NCBI GenBank assembly: GCA_945883845.1
Contig: CAMCYI010000001.1
Location: 1 to 64,000, forward strand
DNA length: 64,000 nt
Origin: Bacteriovorax stolpii
Lineage (GTDB): Bacteria; Bdellovibrionota; Bacteriovoracia; Bacteriovoracales; Bacteriovoracaceae
Direction: 5' to 3'
A program made the translations under genes and the position numbers. This document shows, in pieces, positions 28,466 to 37,062 of the stretch (the first letter of the stretch is position 1; each line of letters begins with the position of its first letter). The notes beneath the pieces are model-generated. The model saw only the letters and a list, made by a program, of their open reading frames with translations. It ran no database searches and had not been told where the DNA came from.

Positions 28466-28948
28466 TTAGCTTTTTAGTTTTTTAAGTTCTTCATGCACCA
28501 GTGGTGGAACAAACGGAGAGATGTCTCCGCCATGTGTATAGACCTCTTTCACCAGGGAACTCGAAATGTAATAGAGCTTCTCACTGGTCATGAGAAACAC
28601 AGTATCGCAATCCGGATTAATTTTTCTGTTCATACTCGCCATCTGGAATTCAATTTCAAAATCTCCGGTAGGTCTGAGGCCGCGAACGATGGAACTGATA
28701 TTTTTCTGGCGGGCGTACTCAACGACGAGTCCGGTCCAGCTATCGACTGAAACTTTCGGTTCATGAGCAAAAATTTTTTTCAGGAGGGAGACACGTAACT
28801 CTGTCGGCATGGTCGATTGTTTTGTGGGAGAAACTGCCACAAGTATGACGACCTCATCAAAAATCGTGCAGGCACGTTTGACGATATCAAGATGGCCATT
28901 TGTAAATGGATCAAAAGTCCCGGCATAGAGGGCACATTTCTTATCCAA
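28466..28948 (-). CDS. coaD: Phosphopantetheine adenylyltransferase
   Basis: A 160-residue nucleotidyltransferase making dephospho-CoA from phosphopantetheine and ATP, the fourth step of CoA synthesis. The T/HxGH-type motif is YAGTFDPFTNGHLDIV at the N terminus, and SSSLVKE near the C terminus matches the ISSTLVRE signature. Length is typical. It pairs with rsmD upstream, as in many bacteria. Confidence 0.95.
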   Translation of the reverse strand: MDKKCALYAGTFDPFTNGHLDIVKRACTIFDEVVILVAVSPTKQSTMPTELRVSLLKKIFAHEPKVSVDSWTGLVVEYARQKNISSIVRGLRPTGDFEIEFQMASMNRKINPDCDTVFLMTSEKLYYISSSLVKEVYTHGGDISPFVPPLVHEELKKLKS

Positions 28949-28981
28949 GAAAATTCCTTTGGAAGAGCTCTTTTGATTATC

Positions 28982-29563
28982 TTATATCAGAAATCCTACG
29001 ACAACAAAGTGATCTCCTTGCGAGAACACTTTAATAACCGAACGAAAAGCTCCGGTGATTTTCTCCTGGGTCGGCCCTTTCTTGAGATCAGACTCGACCC
29101 AGACTTCGCCTTTATAATTCTGCTTCTTGAGAAGGGCCAGAAGATCGACATACAAAGCGTGATCCTCATAGGGAGGATCGAGATAAACGATCGCATTTTC
29201 TGTATCAGTGAATTCGTAAGGAAGTTCTTTCTCGAGCCATTTGCGGGAATCAAGCTGCGTGACTTTGATTTTATCTGCATCAACATTGAACGACTTCACA
29301 ATCCGGTCGCGATTGTCTTTGATCGTCAGGAATGATCCTTTTACCATGTCGTTGAGCCAGACTTTGTCCGCGTGACGAGAAAGGGCCTCGAAGCCAACAG
29401 CTCCTGAACCTGAACAAAGATCTATGAATTGATATCCCTCGAGGTTCTGGCGCCAGTCAAATAGCTTGCGCCTTACTACAACGGAGGTTGGACGAGTCGT
29501 GTCTGCTTTGGGCGTATTAAGGGGAAACCCTCTGAAATCTCCGCCGAGAATTTTAATGGCCAT
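28982..29563 (-). CDS. rsmD: 16S rRNA (guanine966-N2)-methyltransferase
   Basis: A 193-residue SAM-dependent methyltransferase. Motif I is FIDLCSGSGAVGFEALSR, and the catalytic motif is VYLDPPYEDH, both as in RsmD. It modifies G966 of the 30S subunit. The start at 29563 lies 6 bases after the upstream small gene. coaD follows after 33 bases. Confidence 0.93.
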   Translation of the reverse strand: MAIKILGGDFRGFPLNTPKADTTRPTSVVVRRKLFDWRQNLEGYQFIDLCSGSGAVGFEALSRHADKVWLNDMVKGSFLTIKDNRDRIVKSFNVDADKIKVTQLDSRKWLEKELPYEFTDTENAIVYLDPPYEDHALYVDLLALLKKQNYKGEVWVESDLKKGPTQEKITGAFRSVIKVFSQGDHFVVVGFLI

Positions 29564-29569
29564 GAAAAA

Positions 29570-29950
29570 TTATGCGGACTTCTTATGCCCATCCACTGGA
29601 ACAGTGAATGTAACCCCACCATCCATCTGAATTGAAAGTCCCTTCTCAGTAACTTCCAGGCAAACAACTTTTCCACCAACTTCGAACTGGAGATCAATGC
29701 TCATGTTCCCTTCAACTTTGAAGCTCATGGCAGATTTCGGATGATTTGTTTTTGCTTCAAACGGAAAAATCTCAGCGGCTTCCGATGAAAACTCTTCTGA
29801 TTTAGGAACTGACTGATTCTCGTCCATTTGTGAGAGTTTTTTCATCACAGGACTTTCCTGGATCTTCTCTGGCGAGAAATCTTCTTCGAGAGACTCAATC
29901 TCTTTCATGATGTCAGAGAGCTCATCCTCGTTGAAATTTTGATTATCCAT
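29570..29950 (-). CDS. Hypothetical protein, 126 residues, with acidic N terminus
   Basis: The N-terminal half is acidic and likely disordered (DELSDIMKEIESLEEDF), the C-terminal half beta-rich (SIDLQFEVGGKVVCLEV, then MDGGVTFTVP). No signal peptide. It is the first gene of the rsmD group. Family not recognised. The 209 bases upstream are shared with the divergent 947-residue gene and hold no other gene. Confidence 0.65.
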   Translation of the reverse strand: MDNQNFNEDELSDIMKEIESLEEDFSPEKIQESPVMKKLSQMDENQSVPKSEEFSSEAAEIFPFEAKTNHPKSAMSFKVEGNMSIDLQFEVGGKVVCLEVTEKGLSIQMDGGVTFTVPVDGHKKSA

Positions 29951-30159
29951 GTCGTCCTCGCAAAGTTAATTTATTTATCCGTAATTCGTTGTATTCGATC
30001 CAATTCCTAAGGCATATCGGCATAGTGCATGATTACTTTAGAAAAAGGCGATAAAAACAGCTTTTATCATGACAAAAACACTGGGATAAGTGACAATGGC
30101 CCTTCCAAAAAAACAATTATTTCAATAGTTTTGCTTTATCGCTCAGGAGCTAGGGTCCT

Positions 30160-33003
30160 TTGTCTAAAAAAATGTTCTCCGCTCAAAATTGGTTGCAAAA
30201 AGACGCATCGGCAGAGGCCGGGACGGCTTCGGTTGATTCACTTTTGAAAAAAGAGACATGCCATAAACGAAGCCGCTTTCCAAATTTCTCGTTCCATACC
30301 CCCATTCCAGTAGTCCGAGTTCCGGTTCAAGGGGATAAATTCTCCCCCCTTCATTGTTTTACACCTGGATGGCGTGGCGACTCTCTTCAATCCCGTCACA
30401 TCCTGAAGTTCAATCATCTGCTGAATGAAATCAAAAATGATGTGAAGAACGAATTATTCAAGTCCAAGGATTTTCCGAAAACGATCAAGATGGGGCTCTA
30501 CGAAGAATTCCTCTCTTATGCAGAAAGCCTTGGCCTTCACTTCGAGGGCATGAGTGATTTCTCCGGTTTCTGGCTGGCCCTCGATCCCGCCACACTCGCC
30601 GACGATGAAAGAGTTCTCACTTTCATCGATATCTTTGCGAACCGGATCGCCTCGATCATTTTTCTTAAACTGCGGTTCATTTCATTTCTCTCGGAAAGCT
30701 GTGGCTTGACCCTTACCGATAAAAATCTTCTCTACCCGACATCATTTTTGTCTCAGATTTTCAAGAAAGGTAGTCAGACAGAACTTAAGTCTCGTGCCCT
30801 TGAAAGCAATCTTTATAGCTGGTATCGCCCGCACGAAGGCATGAAAGACGTGATGAGAGAGTTGCTCACGCTTTCTAAAGAACTCACGATCACCGAGATC
30901 ACAAAAAACATTTCTCACAAGACTCAGATCCGTGAAGACCAAAGCAAGGTTTACTCCCATGCTCTTTCTCACGTGGGCCTTGGTCTTTTCCTGAACTCAC
31001 TTCAGGTGAATTTTCCTTTGTGGCTTGAGACCATCGAAGGAAGAACCATTCCTCAAGGTAGTCTCGACCAGGAACGCGTCATCAGTTGCAAGTTTTTCGG
31101 AGACTATCTCGAATCCCTTTCTCTCTCGCATTGGCTGGCACAGGAAAACAATAAGCACTTCCGATGGGACGAAATTCTCTGTCCTGATTTTAAGGGCCTT
31201 GAATTTGTTTCGGGAACTTTCTCCAAAGTCTGCAACGAACTTCAATTCCTCACTTTTCTCGCTCTGAAAGCTGAGACCCAAGGTGAGAAGCCCGTGGCCT
31301 ATATTTCACGGATCATGGGCGATCATTTCAAGAACCGCAAGAACTCAGCAGCAAGAAATGGTTTCATCCTGGAAGAGAACAATCCATTCTTCACATCTAC
31401 CTATGACCGCGTTGTTCTCAATCTTTGTAATTTTCCAAAAAATAATCCTCAGCACTTCCTGATGTCGCAGATCATGGAACAGGTGAAGTACCTGAAGCCG
31501 GATGGATATCTTTTCGTGCTGTCGTCTAAGAAACTTTTTGTCCCTTCTCTTCGCGACAGACTTGCACCAATTCTCAAGGAACTGAAGACTGAAGCGATCT
31601 TTGACCTCGATGAAATCAAAGGGAAAGGCGAACTCGGATCATACATTTATGTCTTCCGTAAAAAAGAAGGCAACGAAGAAGAAAAGCAACTATGCTCATA
31701 CTTCCGAATTAGTACAAACCTCGAAAATTTCCAGCAGTTTGCAAAGATCACTGACCACCTGCGGACATTCTATCTTTCTCACCTCGACGAAGCTCCGACG
31801 ATGGCCCGCCTGGATTTCCCTGATAGCTTTGAAATCGAATATTTCCAGGAAGCGATTGTCGGCGGCATGCTGATTCACTCAGCGAGTGATGACCAGAGCC
31901 GGATTACTCATCCGGCGTATTTCCGTCAGCTTCTTGATAACTGTGTACCTCTCGAATCACTTTTTGAGCTACGCTCCATCACTGCGAGTGAGAAACCTGA
32001 TTTTGCAGATCACTCCATGAACCTGCGACTCTCAAGAGACACGTCCTATTTTGTGGTTGTGGATTTCCGTCAGGGCCCGCCCCGTATGGAACTTCATCCG
32101 ATGGAAACTTTCAGATCTATTTATTCTGATTACGGCCAGTCACTCTGCAGTTACTTCCAGCTCACACCGAAACTTCCGGGACTCAATCCAAACATCCTGA
32201 GAAATTATTTCAACACGACGATCGGGCAGCAAGTTGCTCAGCTCGCTTTTACCGGCGGTCTTTCCATGGTGAAAGGAAGCCTCAGTAAGTTCCTCGTACC
32301 GAAATTTTTCACTGAAACAGAAGTCCTTCCAGATCATTTACGTTCTGGATTCAAGACTCTTGAGATCAGTGAGCCTGAGCTACTTGAAACTTCTCCTCAA
32401 ACAATTGTGAAGGCCTATAATCATATTGATCAGATTACGCGTGACCTTTTCCCTCGTTACGCCTGTGAAATTCTCTCGAAGCTTTCTCAATTTGAACGCA
32501 CCCTGGAAGCCATCATCTGGAAACTGGATGACGGAAGAATCGGTCAGGTTGTAAGTTTCAATAATCCGGTTATTCAAAGCCAGCTCATGCAGAAAGGCAC
32601 TCGCCTTCTCTATCCATCAAATGATGATATTTTCCTCGAGATCGTTGGTGGAAAATCACCGACGGATCTTCACCTCCCGTTAACTGAGGTGCGCATTCAG
32701 GTCAGTCACGAAGGTGATCTTAAACTTCACTCGCTCGAGCTCCTATCCGGCCAGGATACAGTTGTGAGACTTCATTCTGAAGAGTGCATGATTCACTTCG
32801 TTCACTACATCATGTCGGAAGCTCTGGGTCACCCGATCTCAAAACTCCTGCGTGCTGTTCACGTCCCAACTCTCAGCGATCTTAAAGTCATCATCGATAA
32901 CACCCGCAGCTTCAAGTCCACGTATCAGGACCTCCTTGTCGTTGTGAAAAAATCCATCATGGATGCCTTCCGTCTTCATATGACGCCGAAGAGGAAACCA
33001 TGA
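30160..33003 (+). CDS. Large protein, N6-methyltransferase-like, probably catalytically inactive
   Basis: A 947-residue cytoplasmic protein. The region at about residues 340-540 follows the order of an N6-adenine DNA methyltransferase core: a degenerate SAM site (ILCPDFKGLEFVSG), a helix (LQFLTFLALKAE), then YDRVVLNLCNFP where the catalytic NPPY/F should be, then VKYLKPDGYLFVLSS, as in HsdM-type enzymes. Both key motifs are lost, so it probably has no methylase activity. The rest is unassigned. The start is TTG with AGGAG 11 bases upstream; an ATG follows 12 bases later. Its end overlaps dtd in ATGA. Real function unknown. Confidence 0.75.
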   Translation: MSKKMFSAQNWLQKDASAEAGTASVDSLLKKETCHKRSRFPNFSFHTPIPVVRVPVQGDKFSPLHCFTPGWRGDSLQSRHILKFNHLLNEIKNDVKNELFKSKDFPKTIKMGLYEEFLSYAESLGLHFEGMSDFSGFWLALDPATLADDERVLTFIDIFANRIASIIFLKLRFISFLSESCGLTLTDKNLLYPTSFLSQIFKKGSQTELKSRALESNLYSWYRPHEGMKDVMRELLTLSKELTITEITKNISHKTQIREDQSKVYSHALSHVGLGLFLNSLQVNFPLWLETIEGRTIPQGSLDQERVISCKFFGDYLESLSLSHWLAQENNKHFRWDEILCPDFKGLEFVSGTFSKVCNELQFLTFLALKAETQGEKPVAYISRIMGDHFKNRKNSAARNGFILEENNPFFTSTYDRVVLNLCNFPKNNPQHFLMSQIMEQVKYLKPDGYLFVLSSKKLFVPSLRDRLAPILKELKTEAIFDLDEIKGKGELGSYIYVFRKKEGNEEEKQLCSYFRISTNLENFQQFAKITDHLRTFYLSHLDEAPTMARLDFPDSFEIEYFQEAIVGGMLIHSASDDQSRITHPAYFRQLLDNCVPLESLFELRSITASEKPDFADHSMNLRLSRDTSYFVVVDFRQGPPRMELHPMETFRSIYSDYGQSLCSYFQLTPKLPGLNPNILRNYFNTTIGQQVAQLAFTGGLSMVKGSLSKFLVPKFFTETEVLPDHLRSGFKTLEISEPELLETSPQTIVKAYNHIDQITRDLFPRYACEILSKLSQFERTLEAIIWKLDDGRIGQVVSFNNPVIQSQLMQKGTRLLYPSNDDIFLEIVGGKSPTDLHLPLTEVRIQVSHEGDLKLHSLELLSGQDTVVRLHSEECMIHFVHYIMSEALGHPISKLLRAVHVPTLSDLKVIIDNTRSFKSTYQDLLVVVKKSIMDAFRLHMTPKRKP

Positions 33004-33437
33004 AAATCGTCGTCCAAAGAGTTCAGGAAGCTACAGTATCAGTGGAAGGTGAGGCCATAGGCTCCATCGGGCACGGACTTCTTCTTCTTGTTTGTTTCGA
33101 GCAGGGCGACTCGGACGACGTGCTCCCCAAGGCGATCGATAAAATCAGCAAGCTCAGAATTTTTGACGATGCCGAAGGTAAGATGAATCTCGATATCACG
33201 CAGGCGAAGGGAGAAATTCTCTCTGTCAGTCAGTTCACATTGAGCTGGGATGGCACCGGTGGACATCGCCCGAGCTTTGAGAAATCCATGGCTCCAGGTG
33301 AGGCCCGCTTGAAATATGCATTATTTAATCGTGATTTGCGCGCGAAAGGATTGCAGGTGAAGGAAGGGAAATTCGGGGCCTTCATGAAAGTTCAACTTAT
33401 CAATGACGGCCCGGTGACGTTTCTTCTCGAATTCTGA
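33000..33437 (+). CDS. dtd: D-aminoacyl-tRNA deacylase
   Basis: A 145-residue enzyme that removes D-amino acids (and glycine) wrongly attached to tRNA. The family motifs are seen: MKIVVQRV at the N terminus, SQFTLSWDGTGGHRP (the SQFTL motif) and NDGPVTFLLEF (the GPVTF motif) at the C terminus. Length typical. Its ATG overlaps the stop of the preceding large gene by 4 bases. Confidence 0.95.
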   Translation: MKIVVQRVQEATVSVEGEAIGSIGHGLLLLVCFEQGDSDDVLPKAIDKISKLRIFDDAEGKMNLDITQAKGEILSVSQFTLSWDGTGGHRPSFEKSMAPGEARLKYALFNRDLRAKGLQVKEGKFGAFMKVQLINDGPVTFLLEF

Positions 33438-33440
33438 TTC

Positions 33441-34859
33441 TTAGTTAACCATCTCACGAGTCAGGTCTTTCTTCTTACCCTTAACCACAGAGATTAAATT
33501 CTTCGCACGGCTCTCTTTCGGAACTCTGTTCATAACAAGACGAATATTCATTCCGCTGATCATGCCATGCTTGTCTGACTTGTTTTCAATGTGCCAGCTG
33601 ACGTCCGATCCTAGTGCCATTTCTTTCAGGATCATGAGGTTCATATCGATCTCTGATGACATCATGTCGGCCGTGCCGGCGAATTCGAGTTCACCTGCAG
33701 AGAATGCTGCTTCTTTCAGGAAGAGATTGACGATCGTGCGGTCAGAATGAATCTGGTTCGAGATCATAATTTTTTTAACGTCGTTTTTCTGAGACATGAG
33801 CTTCGTCACAGCTGCGTTCATCATCTGCTCAGCAGCTTCATAGTCAACACGCAACTGAACGTCACGGATATCTGAAATCTGGATAGATTCTTTTCCATGG
33901 AGGTTCTGGAGAGATACCAGAACTTCTTTCAATGAACTCTTAGGCATCATGACTTCTTCAGCAGTTTTAGACTCTGAAAGATTAATGACAGGAGTGATGT
34001 ATTCATTCTTCGCTTCAGCTGCAATAGCACTTGCGATCTCTGTCTTGATGTCACGAGGAGCTTCCTTACGGAAAGTATCAGTTGAAGATCTCACGGCCAT
34101 ACGTTCAAGGATCTGTCCGTGATAGTCTCTAAAAACCTGGGCCGTCACGGCCATGTTGGAATTCGTAAGAGCACGGTCAACCAGCTGATCAACCATCGCA
34201 CCGACATTGGCCTGACCTGATTTTAAAAGATTCAAGGCAGTCTTCTCAATTTCACGCTGAAGCTGAATGCGGTTAAATTCTTTCAGAGAAAGAACGCTGA
34301 GAGAAAGAACAAAAAGAATAAGACCGATTCCCATCAGAATTTCGTCGTTCTTCTGGACTTCACGCATCTTCACCGTGTTTATTTCAATAGCGTCAACAAG
34401 ATCTATCTTGAGACCTTCCATTTTTGAATAACGTTCAGAAAGCGGAGATAAAGAAGCATCAAGGTTATGACCTCCAATCATCGGAGCGTGGAGTTTAACA
34501 ACACTTTCATGAAACCAGTGAACATCAGAAATGAGACGGCTTAATGTTTCGTATCCTTTGCCAACGTTGCGGCGGAAAGGATTGATACCTTTGATTGTCT
34601 CAGAGAGGCACTCATCAGAGAGAGACATAAAATTCTGGTGAAGGTAGGTCGATTGAATGTCTCTGATCATCATCGCCGTGAAGGTCTGAGAAATGCGATT
34701 GAAGCAAGTAGTGACACCCTGATTAAGGACGTTCATGCGATCGACTTGAACTTGGTTTGATTGTTGATGCCAGAAAGAACCGAGGGTGAGCATGAGTCCG
34801 ATTCCACAAACAATGAGAATACGGTTTGAGGAGAGGCCTAGTAATTTTTTCATGGTCAC
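33441..34859 (-). CDS. Membrane sensor with degenerate histidine-kinase ATPase domain
   Basis: A 472-residue protein. One transmembrane segment at about residues 12-28 and a second at about 174-194 (MGIGLILFVLSLSVLSL) flank a periplasmic domain of about 145 residues. The cytoplasmic part ends in a segment (YEAAEQMMNAAVTKLM, then MNLMILKEMALGSDVSWHIE) that lines up with the N-box and last helix of a histidine-kinase ATPase, but no asparagine of the N-box, no glycine boxes and no clear phospho-histidine are seen. It thus looks like a sensor with an inactive kinase domain. The start is GTG with AAGGA 7 bases upstream. Confidence 0.65.
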   Translation of the reverse strand: MTMKKLLGLSSNRILIVCGIGLMLTLGSFWHQQSNQVQVDRMNVLNQGVTTCFNRISQTFTAMMIRDIQSTYLHQNFMSLSDECLSETIKGINPFRRNVGKGYETLSRLISDVHWFHESVVKLHAPMIGGHNLDASLSPLSERYSKMEGLKIDLVDAIEINTVKMREVQKNDEILMGIGLILFVLSLSVLSLKEFNRIQLQREIEKTALNLLKSGQANVGAMVDQLVDRALTNSNMAVTAQVFRDYHGQILERMAVRSSTDTFRKEAPRDIKTEIASAIAAEAKNEYITPVINLSESKTAEEVMMPKSSLKEVLVSLQNLHGKESIQISDIRDVQLRVDYEAAEQMMNAAVTKLMSQKNDVKKIMISNQIHSDRTIVNLFLKEAAFSAGELEFAGTADMMSSEIDMNLMILKEMALGSDVSWHIENKSDKHGMISGMNIRLVMNRVPKESRAKNLISVVKGKKKDLTREMVN

Positions 34860-35019
34860 AACAACATCCTTATTGTTAAAACGGGGCTTAATTTTAGCTC
34901 AATTTAAGAGTCAAAATCAGAGTCATTGTCTCTTTTAACCACCGGTTGAGTCAAGGTGGGAAAATGTACCCGACTGAAGGACTCAGATTGCCATTCCCAC
35001 TCGGAATATGACACTCAGA

Positions 35020-35049
35020 TTGCGTCTGCATAAAGGAAAATGATAGGAT
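35020..35049 (+). promoter_or_regulatory. Possible sigma-70 promoter of the TonB-like gene
   Basis: TTGCGT at 35020-35025 and TAGGAT at 35044-35049, 18 bases apart, lie 28 bases before the gene start. The match is only moderate. Confidence 0.3.
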
Positions 35050-35076
35050 TTTTAAGGGCAAAGGAGTCCGAGAGAA

Positions 35077-36093
35077 ATGTCTTCCCGTACGATTCAGATC
35101 AACATCAAAATCAATTACCCAGTCATCATGGTTCTCATGTTGTTTCTGCATGCTATGGCCTTAACCATAAAGGGATTGCACGGAACTGCTGACATTAAGC
35201 ACTTCGCCAACTCCCCTGCCGGACGCGAACCGATCAAAGTTCAGCGGATCAAAAACATTGATGAAGTCATTAATCAAATGAAAAAAATCCGCACTGTCGG
35301 GGCCAAAGACAGCAAAATACAAGATTCCGTTTACCTCGCGAAAAACCCGAGCAAGACAAAAGAAATCTCGAAAGATCCTTTCTCGTCCAATCCTGGCAAC
35401 GCCATCCGTCCATCGGAAGCAAAAAAATCCCTGAGCCTGAGTGACCTCTCCATGCCTAAGCAAAACGCAAAACCTCAGGAGTCTTCTCAAAAAACTGCTG
35501 CTCAGAAAACAACACGTCCGGGGACGCGCCCTGATGTCATGTTGCCGGAAAAAGCTAAGGCAATCAGTGCCATCAGCCTGAAAGGAGCAGAGATCCAGCA
35601 GTTCATGAAGTCCAGTAACAATCCTGCTGCCGTGACGAACATGACATCCGGTCTCGACGCTGCTTCGGTCAGCGGAGATCCCCGTGCGGCCACTCTCAGC
35701 AACAGTGATGTGATGGTGAATCTCGAAGTTCCGGAAGGTGTGAATCCGGATGAGCTGAATAAATATGAACTGATGTTCTATGGGTTCCAGAGAAGAACGG
35801 CGATCAACTACGTAAACTCATTCTACAAGCGTCTTGATAAATTCCAGGCGGAGAATCCACACCTGCAGTTCCCGATGACAGAATCAAAGCAAGTGATGAC
35901 TGGACGTCTGACTTACGACGATCGCGGGAACATCAAACAGATCAAGATGGTTCGCTGGTCAAACGTTCAAAGGCTTCAGGATTTCTTCGTGGATGTCTTG
36001 AAGGATATGGATACGCTTCACAATCCTCCGCAAGCACTTTGGGAGAAACAGGGTGAATTCTCAATTTTCTTTAGTCTGGTGATTAACGGTTAA
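35077..36093 (+). CDS. TonB-like protein
   Basis: A 338-residue single-pass inner-membrane protein. The membrane segment is at about residues 14-30 (PVIMVLMLFLHAMALTI). A long Lys/Ser/Pro/Thr-rich spacer follows to about residue 220. The C-terminal domain (about 240-338: GRLTYDDRGNIKQIKMV and FSIFFSLVING) is like a TonB C-terminal fold. It would span the periplasm and contact an outer-membrane partner. No ExbB/ExbD is adjacent; a MotA/MotB pair lies at 46.7-48.2 kb. The gene faces a sigma/anti-sigma pair and overlaps the latter by 11 bases. Confidence 0.65.
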   Translation: MSSRTIQINIKINYPVIMVLMLFLHAMALTIKGLHGTADIKHFANSPAGREPIKVQRIKNIDEVINQMKKIRTVGAKDSKIQDSVYLAKNPSKTKEISKDPFSSNPGNAIRPSEAKKSLSLSDLSMPKQNAKPQESSQKTAAQKTTRPGTRPDVMLPEKAKAISAISLKGAEIQQFMKSSNNPAAVTNMTSGLDAASVSGDPRAATLSNSDVMVNLEVPEGVNPDELNKYELMFYGFQRRTAINYVNSFYKRLDKFQAENPHLQFPMTESKQVMTGRLTYDDRGNIKQIKMVRWSNVQRLQDFFVDVLKDMDTLHNPPQALWEKQGEFSIFFSLVING

Positions 36094-36403
36094 GCCAGTC
36101 TTCGATTCTCATCTCAACTGATTGCCACAGAGATTTCGGCTCTTCCTTTAACAGATTGAACACAGAATCTTTGATCTCGCCTTCAAGGGCCTTGAGAGAC
36201 TGTGGACTCATCGATGCAGAAGGAATGAGATCCTGGATGAGATTGATTTCTTCTCTTCTTTTTTTGATGAGCGATTCGAACTCAGGGTGAGTTGCTACGA
36301 ATGCCTCGAACTCACTGCGATCAGAAGCATTGAGCGTTCCATCGAGATAAGGAGTGATTTTTTTCTGGTAAGGAATAAAACTAGCAGGAATTTGTTCGCT
36401 CAC
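36083..36403 (-). CDS. Anti-sigma-factor-like protein without zinc motif
   Basis: A 106-residue protein. The helix pattern ITPYLDGTLNASDRSEFEAF resembles the N-terminal domain of anti-sigma factors, but the His-Cys-Cys zinc ligands are absent, and there is no membrane segment. It would bind the sigma-like protein encoded just upstream, with which it overlaps by 4 bases. Role inferred from fold pattern and position. Confidence 0.6.
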   Translation of the reverse strand: MSEQIPASFIPYQKKITPYLDGTLNASDRSEFEAFVATHPEFESLIKKRREEINLIQDLIPSASMSPQSLKALEGEIKDSVFNLLKEEPKSLWQSVEMRIEDWLNR

Positions 36404-36876
36404 AGTGACACTCCTTTCGACAGATCTGAGACTATAAGAAAGCGTCCATTATGGATTTTCTCAATCACCTGATAGCGCGCGAGCTGCATGATCTCTTCCA
36501 CTTCTTCCATCGTGAACTGTGTCTCATAGCGAAGCTTCAGAATCATTCGTGCTTCAGGCTCGAGGTTATAGAACGACGTGAACTCAGTGGCACGGACTGT
36601 TCTCATGTTCGTGAGCTGGAGTGAACGACGGCAACCGATGTTGGCCATGTGCCGAAGAATGTTTTTCAGGATAACCCGACGGGCGAGTTGCTGAGCTTTT
36701 TTCATCGTCTCAGGTTTTTTCGCCAGGATGCTCTTTCTGTCTTTCAAGAGATACGCATTCACACTATCAATCACAAGCTGCTCGGCCTGAAGATCGTCAG
36801 GGATGAGAGCGTGCGCGAAGCTGTAAAGCTTTTCAGTCAGAGGTTGGATAACGGCGGCAAATTCTTTTCTGGTCAT
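36400..36876 (-). CDS. ECF-type RNA polymerase sigma-like factor
   Basis: A 158-residue protein. Helices at about residues 13-40 match region 2 (SFAHALIPDDLQAEQLVIDS), and the C-terminal part (LEPEARMILKLRYETQFTMEEV, written in two parts: LEPEARMILKLRYE and TQFTMEEVEEIMQ) has the helix-turn-helix of region 4. The DNA-melting part of region 2 is unusual. It likely directs a small regulon, held by the partner encoded 4 bases overlapping downstream. Targets unknown. Confidence 0.65.
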   Translation of the reverse strand: MTRKEFAAVIQPLTEKLYSFAHALIPDDLQAEQLVIDSVNAYLLKDRKSILAKKPETMKKAQQLARRVILKNILRHMANIGCRRSLQLTNMRTVRATEFTSFYNLEPEARMILKLRYETQFTMEEVEEIMQLARYQVIEKIHNGRFLIVSDLSKGVSL

Positions 36877-37062
36877 AGCCAGTTATTCTAGCGAGGGAAA
36901 ACTCGCGCTACAAGTGTCCAAAATCTTTAAAAACCTTTCAGCATTTTTCGCAATTTCGGGCAGTTAACCTTGAAACTCAAGAAGAAAATCAAGTTTTTAG
37001 CGGGATCTCCGAAAGGTCTTAGGAGAATTTACTAAAAGGGCGTGCTCCCTTTAAAGGTTTGT

